From NCBI GenBank assembly GCA_019614645.1, contig JABWDB010000001.1:31224269-31288268 (forward strand): a DNA stretch of 64,000 bases, given 5' to 3'. Each line of letters begins with the position of its first letter. Positions within the stretch are counted from its first letter, which is position 1. The DNA is from Stratiolaelaps scimitus (lineage: Eukaryota > Arthropoda > Arachnida > Mesostigmata > Laelapidae). Below are positions 11,331-23,420 of the stretch, piece after piece. A model generated the notes under the pieces. That model worked only from the letters and a program-made list of their open reading frames with translations. It was not told where the DNA came from and ran no database searches. The position numbers and the translations under genes were made by a program.

Positions 11331-13870
11331 TCGACGAACTCTCTCTAAAAAGGAAGAAGTATCCCAGCTTATGCCTTCGCATGATCCGTCTTCAAGGACT
11401 TCGAAGTTGGGGGTGTCACCGCAAAGCGATACTTGCTCGACTGCCTATGTGGCTGGTGCATTGCGTAGGCTTCATCGTCGTCATTGAAAGTACAGAGGGA
11501 CACGAAACATGTTCGCCGTTTGGTAGCGCCTTTATGTGTGCATGTGTGTATCTGCAGACGCGCGTATGCTCTTGATTAACAAGATGAGTTCCTCGATATC
11601 CATTGCTCTCTCTCTCTCTCTCTCGCCATGCCTCTGTCGTATTCAATGTACTCAAGTTAACCGGGTTCGAGCTCACTATATGTACTATAGAATAATATTC
11701 GAACCAAAACTTCTGATCCGGGCTAGAGCCTGATCCGGATGGCTCGTCAGAACCGCGGGCCAAGGAGTTGTTGTTGCTGCTACAGAACTTGGTTGAATTG
11801 CGGAGGCGACAACGCTGATGGCGATGGTGGCCTTCATCGCCAACGACCTCCTTCCCAGCATCGTGACTGTACACCGCGTTCGCCAAAGCCTGAAGAGGAA
11901 CCTTGGAGAACACCGCCCACTCCGCCCTATACTGCACGCGCCTGCCTGTCCTACTTGGTTCTATTTAGTTCCCGTAGCGCTCGAAGTTATCCCAGGTTGT
12001 CTCTACCAGCCGGTGTCGTACGGACAGGGAGCAGTCGACAGCAAGCAGGATGCAGAGGACGTTGTCAGGAGCGCGGAGGAGTACCTATGCTAGCTTCGTT
12101 CTGGCTTCATCGAGTGGCAGAGCGAACCGCCACACGAAGCCGAGATGAAGGCGAGCAGGCGTTGAACGCCGCTTGCACCGGGCGAGAATCTACAAAAACA
12201 CCGACGACGATTCCTCTCACTTTACACAACAGCAGCAGCAGCAGAACCTAACCTCTAACCGAACCCATCTGAACCTGAAAAGCGAAAGCCTTCAAAAATT
12301 TTGGGGAGAAAAATGGCTCTCATCGAGCGCGCCTAAGCGCTACGCTCTGCTCATGGTCTATACGTATGATGCATGTAGCGCGTCTGGCAACAGCAGCAGC
12401 AGCAGCATGTGCTGCTTCTCTATCTCGCCTAACATATATACCAGCCTCCGTCGCAGTCTCGATGTAGGCTTGAGTGTAACAGCAGGACTGGTCTCCTACT
12501 CCACGGTCGACGGTTCCTGGTGGCCAGCCTTCTATATTTGGCTTCGTTGGTTGGAGCACGGCTGAGTAACTCCTCGATAGTGATAGTTGTGGTAGTGGTG
12601 GTCGTCGTCGTCCTGGTTTCTGTCCAAACGCAGAAGTTCGACGAGTGCCCCTCTCCCCTCGCTCGCGCGTCCTCAAGGTGATCCCGCTCAAGTTTGAACA
12701 ACAAAAAAAAAGAAAAGGAAATGCATTTTTCTATTGTACCATCACCATTGTATCACCACCGCTACCTTATTACTACTACTGCTACTACTATGGCGGCGAT
12801 TGCCACTGTGCCTGCTCTTGCTACTGGTTGTCATCCTCCTTCTCTCTCTCTCTCTCTCTCACTAGCTCTCCTTTTTGGTGCATTTTGTTGGCAGCAGTCT
12901 CGAGGGCGATCAACTGGGCCAGCCAACTGCAGGATGAACTACTCTCGCTGACTGCTCTTACAGTGGCCGAGATCGCCTTCGACCGGCCGATATATATATA
13001 TATATATATAGAGAGAGATCCCCGCCACTGTGGCTGCAACCGAACACGTCGTCACACTTATTCCTCTCTCGTCCCTTACCCCCGTATGACCCTTCTGTAG
13101 ATATGTGCGCGCAACGCCGGCGAATAGCCAATATGCCCACTAATAGTTGTGTTACAGTGGTTGTTAGTAGTGACGGCATTGTTGTTGTTGTTCTTGTTGT
13201 GATTAACGAGATATATATATATATATATATCGGCCAGTGCTGTTACTACAAGCACTACCGCACTACCATTGATTCGAATCGCAACACACCTGGAGATGAC
13301 ACAGATGCCTTTTGTGCGATGCCAATGCTGCGAATACTGCCACAGACATGAGCCAGCGGAGCTGATCAGCAGAAGAAGAGGCGACTGACTTCACTAACAC
13401 TTAGAACAGAAGTGTGAGTTGTACTTCAAATCACTATGCCATCGTAGAGCGTTAAGCGTCATCTTCATCGACAGACCGACCTATCTACCTCATGGATGGC
13501 TTCGCGCCGCGATAACCATGAGGTAGACTCACTCGACGGCCACCCGAATTCGTGCGTCCACTCTTCGCTAATTCGAAGTGAACTCGCAAGAGAGAGAGAG
13601 AGAGATAAAACGCCGACTTCTGAGGCTGAACTCTGAGGATTGACCTTCTCGCTCGCTCCAGTCTCGTTAGGTTACGATTGATCTCGTTCGAAGACAGATG
13701 CAAAGAGACATTGATACGAATGACGATGGCTGTAGCAGGAGCAGCAGCAGCTGTGAAAAAAAAACTAACAACGACAGCAACAGCATACAAGCAACGGCAG
13801 AATTTTGGTAGCAAAAGAACACAAAAAAAAGCACAGAGACAACTGGTCCCGTGAAACTGATACATGAGTT
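11331..13870. other. GC- and triplet-rich block, no gene recognised
   Basis: CAG/CTG, GTT and CT runs (CT tracts at 11605-11624 and 12839-12860, a GA tract at 13589-13606, TA tracts at 12990 and 13210) keep many frames open on both strands. The longest are minus 11416-11937 (173 aa) and plus 11739-12251 (170 aa). Two overlapping frames are open across 11740-12090, so the openness probably reflects composition. A regulatory or untranslated first-exon region is possible. I cannot support a product. Confidence 0.45.
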
Positions 13871-16800
13871 AGCGAACCAACCAGATCTCTACCTCTCAAT
13901 AGATTCTATTTGTATAGGACCCGATGCAAACCGTAATGGGAAAATGTCATAGAAGAGCACAATGCTATACTGCATTCACAAACACTGAGTTGCCATAGTC
14001 ACTTATAACATCGAAGCGGTCAGTGCGATCGTGTATCGTATGCCGTGCATATCAGCTTGAATTATTCCATAATGTTAAGTGATTCGTTTACGAGGAAAAC
14101 TAGTCAGAGACCAAAGTCTACATTACGTACTAGAATTTTTTTTTTCTCCAACTGGCCATCGTACCCACACCACGCGCTTTGATACGGACGTATTTTCCAA
14201 CTTTAAAGACGTCCAGTCATTATGTCGCAATTAATGAAACTGAATTACCGTGGCAGTACCGTGGACGTTAAATGTTCGCTGTGCATCAGCCCGAAAAGTT
14301 TATTTTTTTTTAATGAAACTGAATTAGAAAATAGCATCAATAGCTGACTATTGACTCGTCTGGCGGCGCTAAGAAACGGAATAAGCGCAGCTGGGGACAG
14401 ATGCCGTTACAGGAAAATATAGCAGATAATCCTTCGCTGTAAATTTGACAAATAAATAATGAAAAGTTCCCACTAAACGAAATAAACAGCACGCCGAGCT
14501 TCGTTCTCTCTCTCTCTAATACTAACCTGTTAGTGAAACTAAAGTGCCGCAATTTGAGCAATTTGAAGACGAATAAGTCGGGACAAACCCTCCTTCCAAA
14601 ACGATGGTCAGCCTTTGCTCGTCGGAAACCTTTGTTCCAGGCTGAGTCACGGGTGAAATTCTCATCAGGATCGCTCCACTGCAAGGTATCCATGATGATG
14701 TTTAGCAGCCTAGTGAAGACGGGGTTTCACATTGCAGCACGCCTCTTGTCTCACCAACCATCGAAATTCCTCTTCGAATACTGATTATCATGAGATACAA
14801 TATATATATATACATACATATATATATATATATATACACTTTCTCAGTGTCACGGCGATATAAAGACGTGCGCTTCTTCCGCGGATCGTTTCAATCGGCT
14901 CGTCTGTATTGTGGCTAGTGGGTCTCGATAGTTTCAATTGGTCGCTCATGGTGGATGATGACTGCGATGAAAGGTATCGCGTATCACGATGTAGGTGATT
15001 ATCGCTCGATTACAGATCTGCCCTTGTGCGAACGCTATCAACGATACCATCACCGACCGAATGCGAGGACGATCAGCAGCTAAGCTCCGGCATTACCCAT
15101 ATCTCTCACCATTCGCTATCCCCACCCGAGCAGCGACACCCCCACAGCAGCCAAACAGCTTTCCAATCTTTCCGAGCAGCATCTTGTTCCTTCGATCAAA
15201 TCAGCCGTTGCCACCAACCGCACAACGGCGGCTTGAAGTCGTCCATCGGGCAGAGTACACTTTGAATCGCTAGTTTCCTTCTGGTGTTCAGAATTTCGCT
15301 GCTCGCACGTTCGCACCGGTTAGTTAATCCGATTCCTATCAGGGTATATACATATCGCTACTCGGCTGAACTCGAACGAATGCAGCTCATGTAGCAGATC
15401 ATCATTATCAGTGCCATCATCAATATCCCAGGGACCAAGATGATTATCAGACAACAATAAGTCACGAGCTAGTTCTGATACGTGCTATGTGAATAAGCGG
15501 TCGTAACGACAATGCCGGCCATTGGACGCGTCCCGCCAGCGGCGCAAAACGGCAGGGGTTGAGCTTTGTTGCTTCCTGTGATTGGCACAACAGCAACAAC
15601 TCAAGTACCCGGTGATGATGTTGGTGGAGGCGGCGGCTGCAACGAAACTTAAACGTCGTGGCGGGAAAACACGGTGAGGTGGCTGAGACATTATTGAGGT
15701 CTATTGATTGTTCCATAATATGATATTTCGTTTGTTGGTTGTAGTGCTGGTCAGCTTCACATATCCTTTGAAGAGGCGCAGAAGTCGTTCCGAACTATGG
15801 CCCAAGTAGCAACACCTCCAGGGTCGAGAAGGAGAAATGATCCTGTCTTGGATTGAAGTACCCGAACACCGCGACCGAAGCGCACGTCAACCAAGGCTGA
15901 GATCTTCAGAATGGAATCCAAACTGTCAGTGGATTGGCTTGCTCAAGTGCGCCATAATAAACTGCTCCGATCACACAAGGATTCACCCGTCGGACACTCA
16001 ATAAGTAAACTATTTTATTGGAATCACTTCATTTAATTATTTCATATCATTCAATAGCAGGCAGAGTTTTCGTATCCCGACCCGCTCGAACATCAGTGTA
16101 GCCCGGCGTGTTTCTTGGGAGATCTCACTATGCATTGTATCTCTATGGGTAGTTTGCTTGATATAATCGTACAAGTCAAATCAGTAGCCACCAGGCGAAA
16201 TCTCAAATCACCGTGATCATACCGCGCCTAGTTAAGAACGATTTCGCGGAAGACCTCCCTGAGCTTCATCTATCCGCACTAGATCTTGCATTTCGACGAC
16301 ACCCCCCGAACGACGCCGTATCGGGATGGCCTGTTCGCAAGCTCATCGAGCGCCGGGAACGAGCCTGCAGCTTCACAATTCTCGCGCGCAGAGACCTTTG
16401 TTGGCTCGTGTTTTGCCCTGTGACGATTCTTCGGCCGCAAAACTGCTGAACTATCCATCGGATTGGATGAATGTATCGGTGAATTATGCCGTACGCTCCC
16501 CTGTGAATGCCTCAAAGTGAGTTCTTTACATCGTCTTCCAATGCCTCCGTGTTGAGGGTTGCTGCGATCGCTGTTTTGTATAGCTCTCCCTCACGGCGAA
16601 AAGGTAGCATGATGAGGGGTGAGAGTTGTCTTGAGTTCTCAGAAGTTTTGAAGTAAACTACTTCGCTCGTTACTCTACTCGTCTGTTCGCCTGTGACCCT
16701 AATGGCCCTGTGGAAGGACCGAGCAACCGCATCACAGGGCCGCCTGATTGAACACTTAAGAATAACATCCAATAGGAGAGAGAGAGGCGAACTGGCGCTT

Positions 16801-17000
16801 ATGTAAAACGCCGCGATGCCGGGTTCGAGCACTGCGAGCTACGTGTGTCGTCAGGTGACGACGAGGTCTTTCAGTAGAGTCGTGCATACTGTAGCGTTCC
16901 GACGTGAAGATCGGCGAACTCGCGAGAGGTGACTCGTCCGATACGTTACACCATCGCAGGTCATCTATCTATCTATCGCTATTTAGCTAAATCCCTCTTG
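13871..17000. other. noncoding DNA with one dated SINE insertion
   Basis: Contains the SINE at 14231-14326 and a TA tract at 14801-14836. Open frames at 14337-14693 (minus), 14995-15273 (plus), 16213-16449 (plus) and 16512-16832 (minus) show no domain. A GGGTTCGAG phrase near 16816 may be another tRNA-like remnant. Confidence 0.45.
14231..14326 (+). mobile_element. 5'-truncated SINE with perfect 17-bp target-site duplication
   Basis: A 17-bp direct repeat (TTAATGAAACTGAATTA) at 14231-14247 and 14310-14326 brackets a 62-bp insert. The insert carries CGTGGACGTTAAATGTTCGC and AGCCCGAAAAGTTTATT and ends in a T-rich tail. This is direct evidence of retrotransposition by target-primed reverse transcription, and the perfect repeat suggests it is recent. 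Confidence 0.85.
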
Positions 17001-17019
17001 GGGAGGCTGGACCCATAAC

Positions 17020-17095
17020 TGATTCGACGGTACCGTGGACGTTAAATGTTGGCTGCGAGTCTGTCCGGAAAGTTTACTTTTTCTTTTATTAGGCT
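17020..17095 (+). mobile_element. SINE fragment
   Basis: Contains ACCGTGGACGTTAAATGTTG, then GCGAGTCTGTCCGGAAAGTT and a T-rich tail, closely matching the insert at 14248-14309. No clear target-site duplication seen. Confidence 0.7.
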
Positions 17096-17421
17096 TTTCG
17101 AAATGTGAACGTGGCATACAGCACCCGTTCATTATATGAGACACTTTGCTGAAATTTAGCTGAAGAAAAAAACACACACACGCACACAAAACAAACGAAA
17201 TCGTACTGTTGCACTACGGCAATATACCTTATATATCTTATAAATCCAAACAGATACATGCAGTAATTGACACGTAAATCACCGCTGTATTATGACTTCG
17301 TGGACAGAAACTTTCTGCGGTCGGCATTTTTTATTTTCAGAGTCATAGCGGCTCTTCGGGTGTTTTAGGGGACGCTACGCGATAACAAAGATATATGCAG
17401 TATTGTCAATGCTAACAAGTT

Positions 17422-17690
17422 CAAAGTTTATTCAAACATACAGTAGTTCGGAATTTCTAGGGATTATGGGGGGGGTGAGGACGACAATGTCCCGAGGAAG
17501 GCGATGGCATTGCCTCTCTGCACAGCGAGGAACAGGCTCTGCAGGAGGAAAGAGCCAGCGCGCTTGTCCCCGGTGGCGCGGATCAACCTATGGTAGACCC
17601 CCTCGAGGAAGTTCGCAGTGAGAGGGCTGTGCCCGCCCAAGGTCTCAAAGGCAAGGGGGCAATTGTTATTTCCGCCAAACTCGAACCCTC
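17422..17690 (-). mobile_element. non-LTR retrotransposon 3' end (copy R1) with tail domain
   Basis: The minus-strand frame reads CPLAFETLGGHSPLTANFLE, then GVYHRLIRATGDKRAGSF and LAVQRGNAIAFLGT. It is followed by a short 3' UTR ending GTATGTTTGAATAAA. From general knowledge, a tail of this form (ETLGG ... QR ... RGNA) closes the C-terminus of a group of non-LTR reverse transcriptases found in many invertebrates. The copy is 5'-truncated just before the tail. The upstream part of the 138-aa open frame (to 17880) is flanking DNA or heavily diverged element. Confidence 0.75.
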
Positions 17691-18791
17691 TGTCGTATGT
17701 GTAATGGAACGGGGTCAGACTGCTGATCGTGCGGTGCGGACATCTAAAAACAGAGTTACATGTGAACCTCAGAATAGTTTTTTTTTTCGTAAGCTGAAAC
17801 ACCTCACAACCAATCATCCCACTTGGCAAAGTACTTGTCTGTTTGATAATAGTTATCTGCATGAGACCGCACCTCTTCAAGAATCATATAAGATAGTTAC
17901 CTCTGTCTCTCCGGACGCTACGAGCTACATGAAACTCGACAAAAGCCAATAGTAGTTTAGGGCCAATGCGTTCTTTTCTAGGATGTCAAAAATGTCCTTT
18001 AATAAGGGACTATGCGAAACCGATACCAAATCATGCCGCATTTGAATTATGGCCACAATACATCTCATGTATCTCTGTATCATCGGGAATCGCGCGACCT
18101 GGTGACATACGAATAACTTAAGCATAGTAAAAAACCGCAGTTGTGTTGACAAAGCAAAACCTTGGTATTGGATTGCACAACAGAGATCGAAATGAATACG
18201 AGACAACGACAGAAAGACGTGATGCGTTTCCGTCAACTCCTCGCCCCTGATGGCTGAGAAGGTCTTCGGGGACCCTCTCTGATCTTACTAATGATATAAG
18301 GACGTCACGTTTGGATCGTATATGAATTCATAGGCGGGATTTCGATGCGCTTCTTCGCATCGTTCAAGCGTTCTTTGTTTGATGATGACAATTGTTGGAC
18401 GATCAATACACGCTTCATCATCTATGAAATATTGAACGAGAACTCGAAACATTCTTTAAAAACATGGATAGGCAGAACGTATGCCATGCGTACACTTGAA
18501 GACTCATACTGGCGTATACTTCGGGAACCTTCCAACGAACGGTGGTGGCATTAGAACTGCTAAGGTGCAAATTGCACCTCAGACTTCAGTCAACTAGACT
18601 TCTGGAGGCGCTTGTGCGCGTGATGATCTTCAGCCGCTATAACCATCGAGTCACTGTCGGCCAGCAGAGACCACCGAGCCACCACCTAGTCAGCGGGGAC
18701 ATTCTTGAGATTCTACAGAGCTACTGCAACATAGCTCTCTGTTTTTTCAGCAAGCCTTCGCATTCCTATATATAGAATATATATATAGATA
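17691..18791. other. noncoding DNA, nothing recognised
   Basis: AT-leaning sequence. Open frames at 17925-18236 (minus), 18345-18554 (plus) and 18542-18775 (plus) have no recognisable domain. Confidence 0.4.
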
Positions 18792-18822
18792 TACACCCAG
18801 ACACACTCGGTGTCTGGGTGTA
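18792..18822. repeat. perfect hairpin, 13-bp arms
   Basis: TACACCCAGACAC (18792-18804) and its exact reverse complement (18810-18822) are separated by a 5-base loop, next to a TA-rich tract. It could be a foldback, a transcript hairpin or a slippage product. Confidence 0.8.
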
Positions 18823-20880
18823 CGCTTCTCTCCTCAGCTGACAATGGTTCCCTCGTCTCTCTCTCTCTCTCGCTTTCGCTCTGTTGTAGGTGCAGTTAGC
18901 TCGATGTGCGCTAACTCACAGCTGAAGCAGCACGTAGCGGAGGATGCCCAAGAAGAATGACTCTTCGGACACCAACCAGTGACGTACGCGGTGTGTCGAC
19001 CAGCGGTGATTGTTGCTACCGCAACAGACGGCTACAGCCAGCAGTAGTATTAGCAACAGCAGCAGCAGCAATAACAACGCTACTCAACTGCCCCTTTCTC
19101 TCCCGCTAAACTCCGCTTTGATAGAAGTGTGAACTACCGACAAATTGTGAGCTCCAGCAGCATTCTTACTGTCACTGTCGCCGCTTGTGTTCTTGACGCT
19201 GCTTCCCAACTGCATAACCCGTCCGACGACCACCGACTCAGGCGCAGACGCAGCCCTTCGAGTTTTACCCCGGGGGTTTGGCCTGGCCTACCTGGCCCGG
19301 TGCTTCTCGCAGCTTCGCCGTTCGCTGATGTTGCTGGTGGTGGTGGTGCAGGGTGCAGGGTGCTATCAATGCTGACTCAATGCCTCATCTGCCCCTCTGG
19401 GGTTGCTCAAAGCTCGCTGCCCCATTGGGCCGACTCCCGACATCGCTGTACGCCGTACGCAGCGAGTTCCTTTCTCCGCTAGGCGGCCATTGTGCCAACA
19501 AGGAGATTGTGTTCGCTATCTCAGCGACTACTGCTGACGACCGCGTGTGCCCTTGTACGGATCGCGGTGCCCTTCCAGCATTACCTACCTACCTGTCTTC
19601 TCTGCCGCCTGATAATTCTCAGAAGTGGAACTCGCTCTCCACTCAATAGCGCCGCCAGCGCCATCCGTCGTATATGCATATACACATACATTCATCTATA
19701 TGACGCGTATTTCCTTCTGTTTGCTCGGTGTTGCTCCGTTTATTTTTCACCCTCTCGATGTCGTCGAATCGCACTCGCTGCATCACTGATTGCCGTGTGG
19801 GTCCTCGAAGGGCATACTCGTACGAGGGCTTTGATGTCGGGATGGATTGTATACTTCCTCGTTTCAAATGAACCTCGGCCGGCGTCTCCCGCTCTGACTC
19901 TATTTTCTCCCTTGTCGTCGCTCGCCCGCGCATATAAAGATCGCAATGAAGACCTCTAATAGGCGAAAAAAAGACGGACACTGCGTCAGGCAGGCGATCC
20001 CGGTCTGGCCTGGAATGCAGCAATTGTATCAGAAATCGCATCACATCCACACAGCAGCGGCAGCAGCAGCAGCTACAGCAAGAGGCTTAAAGAGAAGAAG
20101 TAACTGCACCATCAATGACGACTGCTACCCGGCACCCGTAGTCTCCTTCTAAGCGACTGCTATGACAGAATGCCGCGACGACAGTCACTGCGACGCTACT
20201 ATTCCGTTCGCTTCTTTTCATGACTGTTTGCCGGCCGTTCACAAGCACTGCGCAACTTGATGCGCGCTCGTTCGACAACAGCCGCAGACCTCATCACTTT
20301 TGTGGCCAGCCGCCGACGGCGGGTGGCAGATGAGACGGGAGACCCGACAATGTTCATCCCGAGAGCAAACACGGCGCACAACAATACCGCCATTATTGTG
20401 GACCACCCTGTACAGCGATCGCGACGGACTGGACGAAGGTCCGGGCCAATCCATCAAGGGTCTTGTGGCCTTCATCAAGAGCGGCAGTCCTTGAAATTCT
20501 GAAACGGCTAAAGACTGATGCAGCGGCTCCGATACGCCCGCCGTAAAATCGGCATCCGATATCCCGGTATCCGGATCGCGCCAAAGGCGCACGACATAAC
20601 GAGCGGCAACGCTCACGAGCCACATGCATAGACGCGCACACACACACAAACGAAATGTAACGCAGACACAAACAGCGAAACACGAAACGTCCAATGAAGC
20701 ACGTCGATGTTATCGTCCTGCAGCACCGGTATGCAACATCCATCGCTTCGTTTTGATACTCCGAGTGCCTTTGTCCTGGTCTGGAGCGTGCGTCTACAAA
20801 ACGGACTCATTCAGAAACCGCTCCGTTGTGAAATCAAATGAGCGCGTGTCTGTCGGCGGTGGAGAAACTGCTTTGATAGA
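18823..20880. other. GC-rich block with many overlapping open frames, no gene recognised
   Basis: As at 11.3-13.9 kb, several frames on both strands are open together (minus 20239-20694, minus 19643-20050, plus 19492-19959). CAG runs lie at 19045-19065 and 20055-20085. No domain and no convincing exon borders were found. Confidence 0.4.
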
Positions 20881-21229
20881 TTGATGATTTCACATCGAAG
20901 TGTGTGTCTTTTGTTTGCGTATGAACATGAGCGCATGTTAAGCCGGATGAGTTCACTTGTGATCTCTCCCTCTCTCTTTCTCTGTGTATTGAACAACAGC
21001 AAGATGTGCCGACAAATATTGAAAAATAGAATAACTCAATTCACCCCTATCATAATGTTGCTCGAGTTTGCGCTAAAGCGCGACATGACCAAGATGTCGA
21101 ATATTTTTGCAAAGTATTTTCGTTTTCAGGCCGAAGACCGACCCCCCCCCCAACAGTTCTCCTGCAAGACATTTCTCTGAACTTATCTGAATGGTTGCAG
21201 CACTACGCGAGATGCTAGTGGAGAAAAAT

Positions 21230-21350
21230 CCACACCTCGCTGAGGCCGGCCAAGGCAGGATTTGAGCAGGCGACCTGGAACCGAACCTTTGAATCGTCGA
21301 TTTATTCAAGTTGTCACTGCCTAGATGTTGCGACTTGGCCGCCCCAAGCA
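21230..21350 (-). mobile_element. tRNA-like SINE head
   Basis: The minus strand reads AAGGTTCGGTTCCAGGTCGC, a B-box-like block. The preceding GGCCAAGTCGCAACATCTAG lies at A-box distance. The acceptor stem does not close, so a functional tRNA is not called. Confidence 0.4.
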
Positions 21351-21499
21351 TCACCGGGGACCATATGCGTGGGGCAGACACATATCAACGACACCAATAT
21401 GAGGGTTCGAGGACGCCACAACGAGCGGCGGTGCGGACCATCTTGAAGGTGTCGTAGGTAAGGTGTGCAATCATGTGCCGGTTCAGAAACAACAACGCG

Positions 21500-21650
21500 G
21501 TGAGCACCACGGTATATTTTCCGGGCTGACTCACCGCCACACGGAACTGCCTTCGGCATTGCTTCATAAGGCGGACCCTTTAAATTCAAAATGTGCAAAG
21601 GTGGCGACCGAACCAGTGCACCTACGTGTCTCTCCCAATGGCAACACGTA
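21500..21650 (-). mobile_element. tRNA-derived SINE
   Basis: On the minus strand, a degenerate head with TGGTTCGGTCGCCACC leads into TTTGAATTTAAAGGGTCCGC, CTTATGAAGCAATGCCGAAG and GTGAGTCAGCCCGGAAAATA. This is the most complete match to the family body. Confidence 0.65.
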
Positions 21651-23229
21651 TACAAATACATCACGCCACCGAGCTTCGAACGCGGTGAGCATCTATGAGG
21701 AACTCAAATGATCTGAAGAAATCACTATACCTCGCCTCGTGACGATAGTACAACTAGAAGTCTCTTGGCTGAGTTAAGTCCGCCGCCTGAATGTACGCTA
21801 ATATAAAAGTTCAACCATATTTTCTTAACAGCTATTAAGAAAAAAAACACCTAGTATTTAAAACCTAGTATTGTTAAACCTAGTATTTCCAGTACATCTA
21901 AATGATTGTTTCTCTCGGAGCCAATACTCGATTTATCGGCCAATTCGCAACGGTTCGATGGACGTCCGATGCTCTGGTTACGTTCGCATCTACATGAGAT
22001 CATCGAGTGAGATCACTAAAGATCGTCAACGTGGCCTGCTTGTATTTATCTACGCGGCGGAGCTCACGGCCTTTGTGATTCTGCTGCGCTTTTATAGATA
22101 TATCATACATCCTCGTGCAAACGGGCGGCACACTTGCAGTGACCAAGGAAGGCTGACATTCATCGTTCGAACTCATCCGGCAAGGCGCGTGCAATGCACG
22201 TCCGCCTGCGGTAATGATAACCTGCTATTTTTTATGTTAAAGTATTATTAGCTTGATGGAGTGGCCTCACTGATCATCAGATGGCCCACAGCAATATATT
22301 GTTGAAGATTGAATTTTGTTTGGAAGACAGTGCAACGATACGAAGCGTTTGGGCAGCTTGCTAAATGAGGCCATGTGCTCAGCTGACATTGCTTGGGATT
22401 TATAGTGGAAGAATAGAATTTTTTTGAACTAGACGCAGTGTTCTATAGTAAATCTCTTATAGGCACGACACGTCGTTGTTTACAGCAACTTTCTAAGGAA
22501 CACCAGTTCCGTCTCTCAATTGCGTTAGAAATGCTCGAAACATCACAATCTGATGCTCACCTTAGAGCTATGATTCAATTGTTCCTGCCTCGTGATATTG
22601 CACGTCATCGCTTGACGCTACCTCCGAAATTTGTTACGAAGTCGGACGCGCGTGACCTCAGGTGCTCTTCAGCGGTCCGGCTGAAGGTCAGTAGCGATCC
22701 GAGCGAGCGAACGAACGCATGTCCTTGGTAGCCTGAATGCGCGAACACTCGCCTAAGACACTCAGTGAGTGACTGCAGCGCCTGATGTTGATGTCCCACT
22801 GGTAGCGCAGCCGCTGGCGAAGTTAGTTGCTTGGCCATGCTCGAGTCGCCTATAACTGGCGCTCAGGGTCGACATCGTCAAGGACGTGAGCGACACTCTC
22901 GGTAATCTGAGCCGGACAACGACATGATCTATGAAGCGAGCTAAATAAAAAGCCATGCCACACAGCTAGTGCACAAATAAGGGCAGCCGAAAGAAATCAG
23001 ATGAATGAACTCGGTGGTCCCCATAGGCCTGAGGCCTTCGACTTTAAGACCAGAGGAGTCCCGGCATCTCCCTCAACAGATGAAGATGCTATGAAGAATA
23101 CAGCGTAAAGTTATAGATGCGTTATATTAATGAGTAGTATCAATGCTTCTAAATAGAGTCAAACTAGAGTGAAACCGGTTAGATGTTGTTTAGCGTTGAG
23201 TACCGAAGGCTCATGTAGATCTCGAGGTT

Positions 23230-23420
23230 ACCCGATCTGGTGCATGGCCTACAGCTATTGGTGGGACGTGGATTTTCTTCAATAGTGCATCATTATTATA
23301 TATCGTGATTATAGACAAAAAACGACGAGATACAATGTCGTCAACGGGCCTACGCATGCTATGTTATGCAGATGATATGAGATCTCGGACAGGCTGCAAA
23401 TGTGTTAGCCAGCAATCTCT
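23230..23420 (+). mobile_element. remnant of a LINE reverse transcriptase
   Basis: The plus strand at about 23339-23382 reads STGLRMLCYADDMRS, containing the catalytic YADD box (motif C) of reverse transcriptase with the usual hydrophobic lead-in. Surrounding frames are broken by stops. An ancient LINE piece. Confidence 0.5.

Larger units (their letters stand above)
20881..23229. other. noncoding DNA with SINE pieces
   Basis: Holds tRNA-like SINE remnants near 21230-21350 and 21500-21650, both minus. Open frames (plus 20881-21180, plus 21871-22251, plus 22438-22731) lack recognisable domains. A degenerate tRNA A-box-like phrase (CTGGTAGCGCAGCCG) lies near 22798. Confidence 0.4.

Noticed and set aside
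11416..12251. Overlapping 170-173 aa open frames on both strands
   Set aside because: Overlap and composition suggest chance in triplet-rich DNA; no recognisable family.
17464..17880. 138-aa frame as a host gene
   Set aside because: Its C-terminal half is the tail domain of the repeated retrotransposon family (R1).
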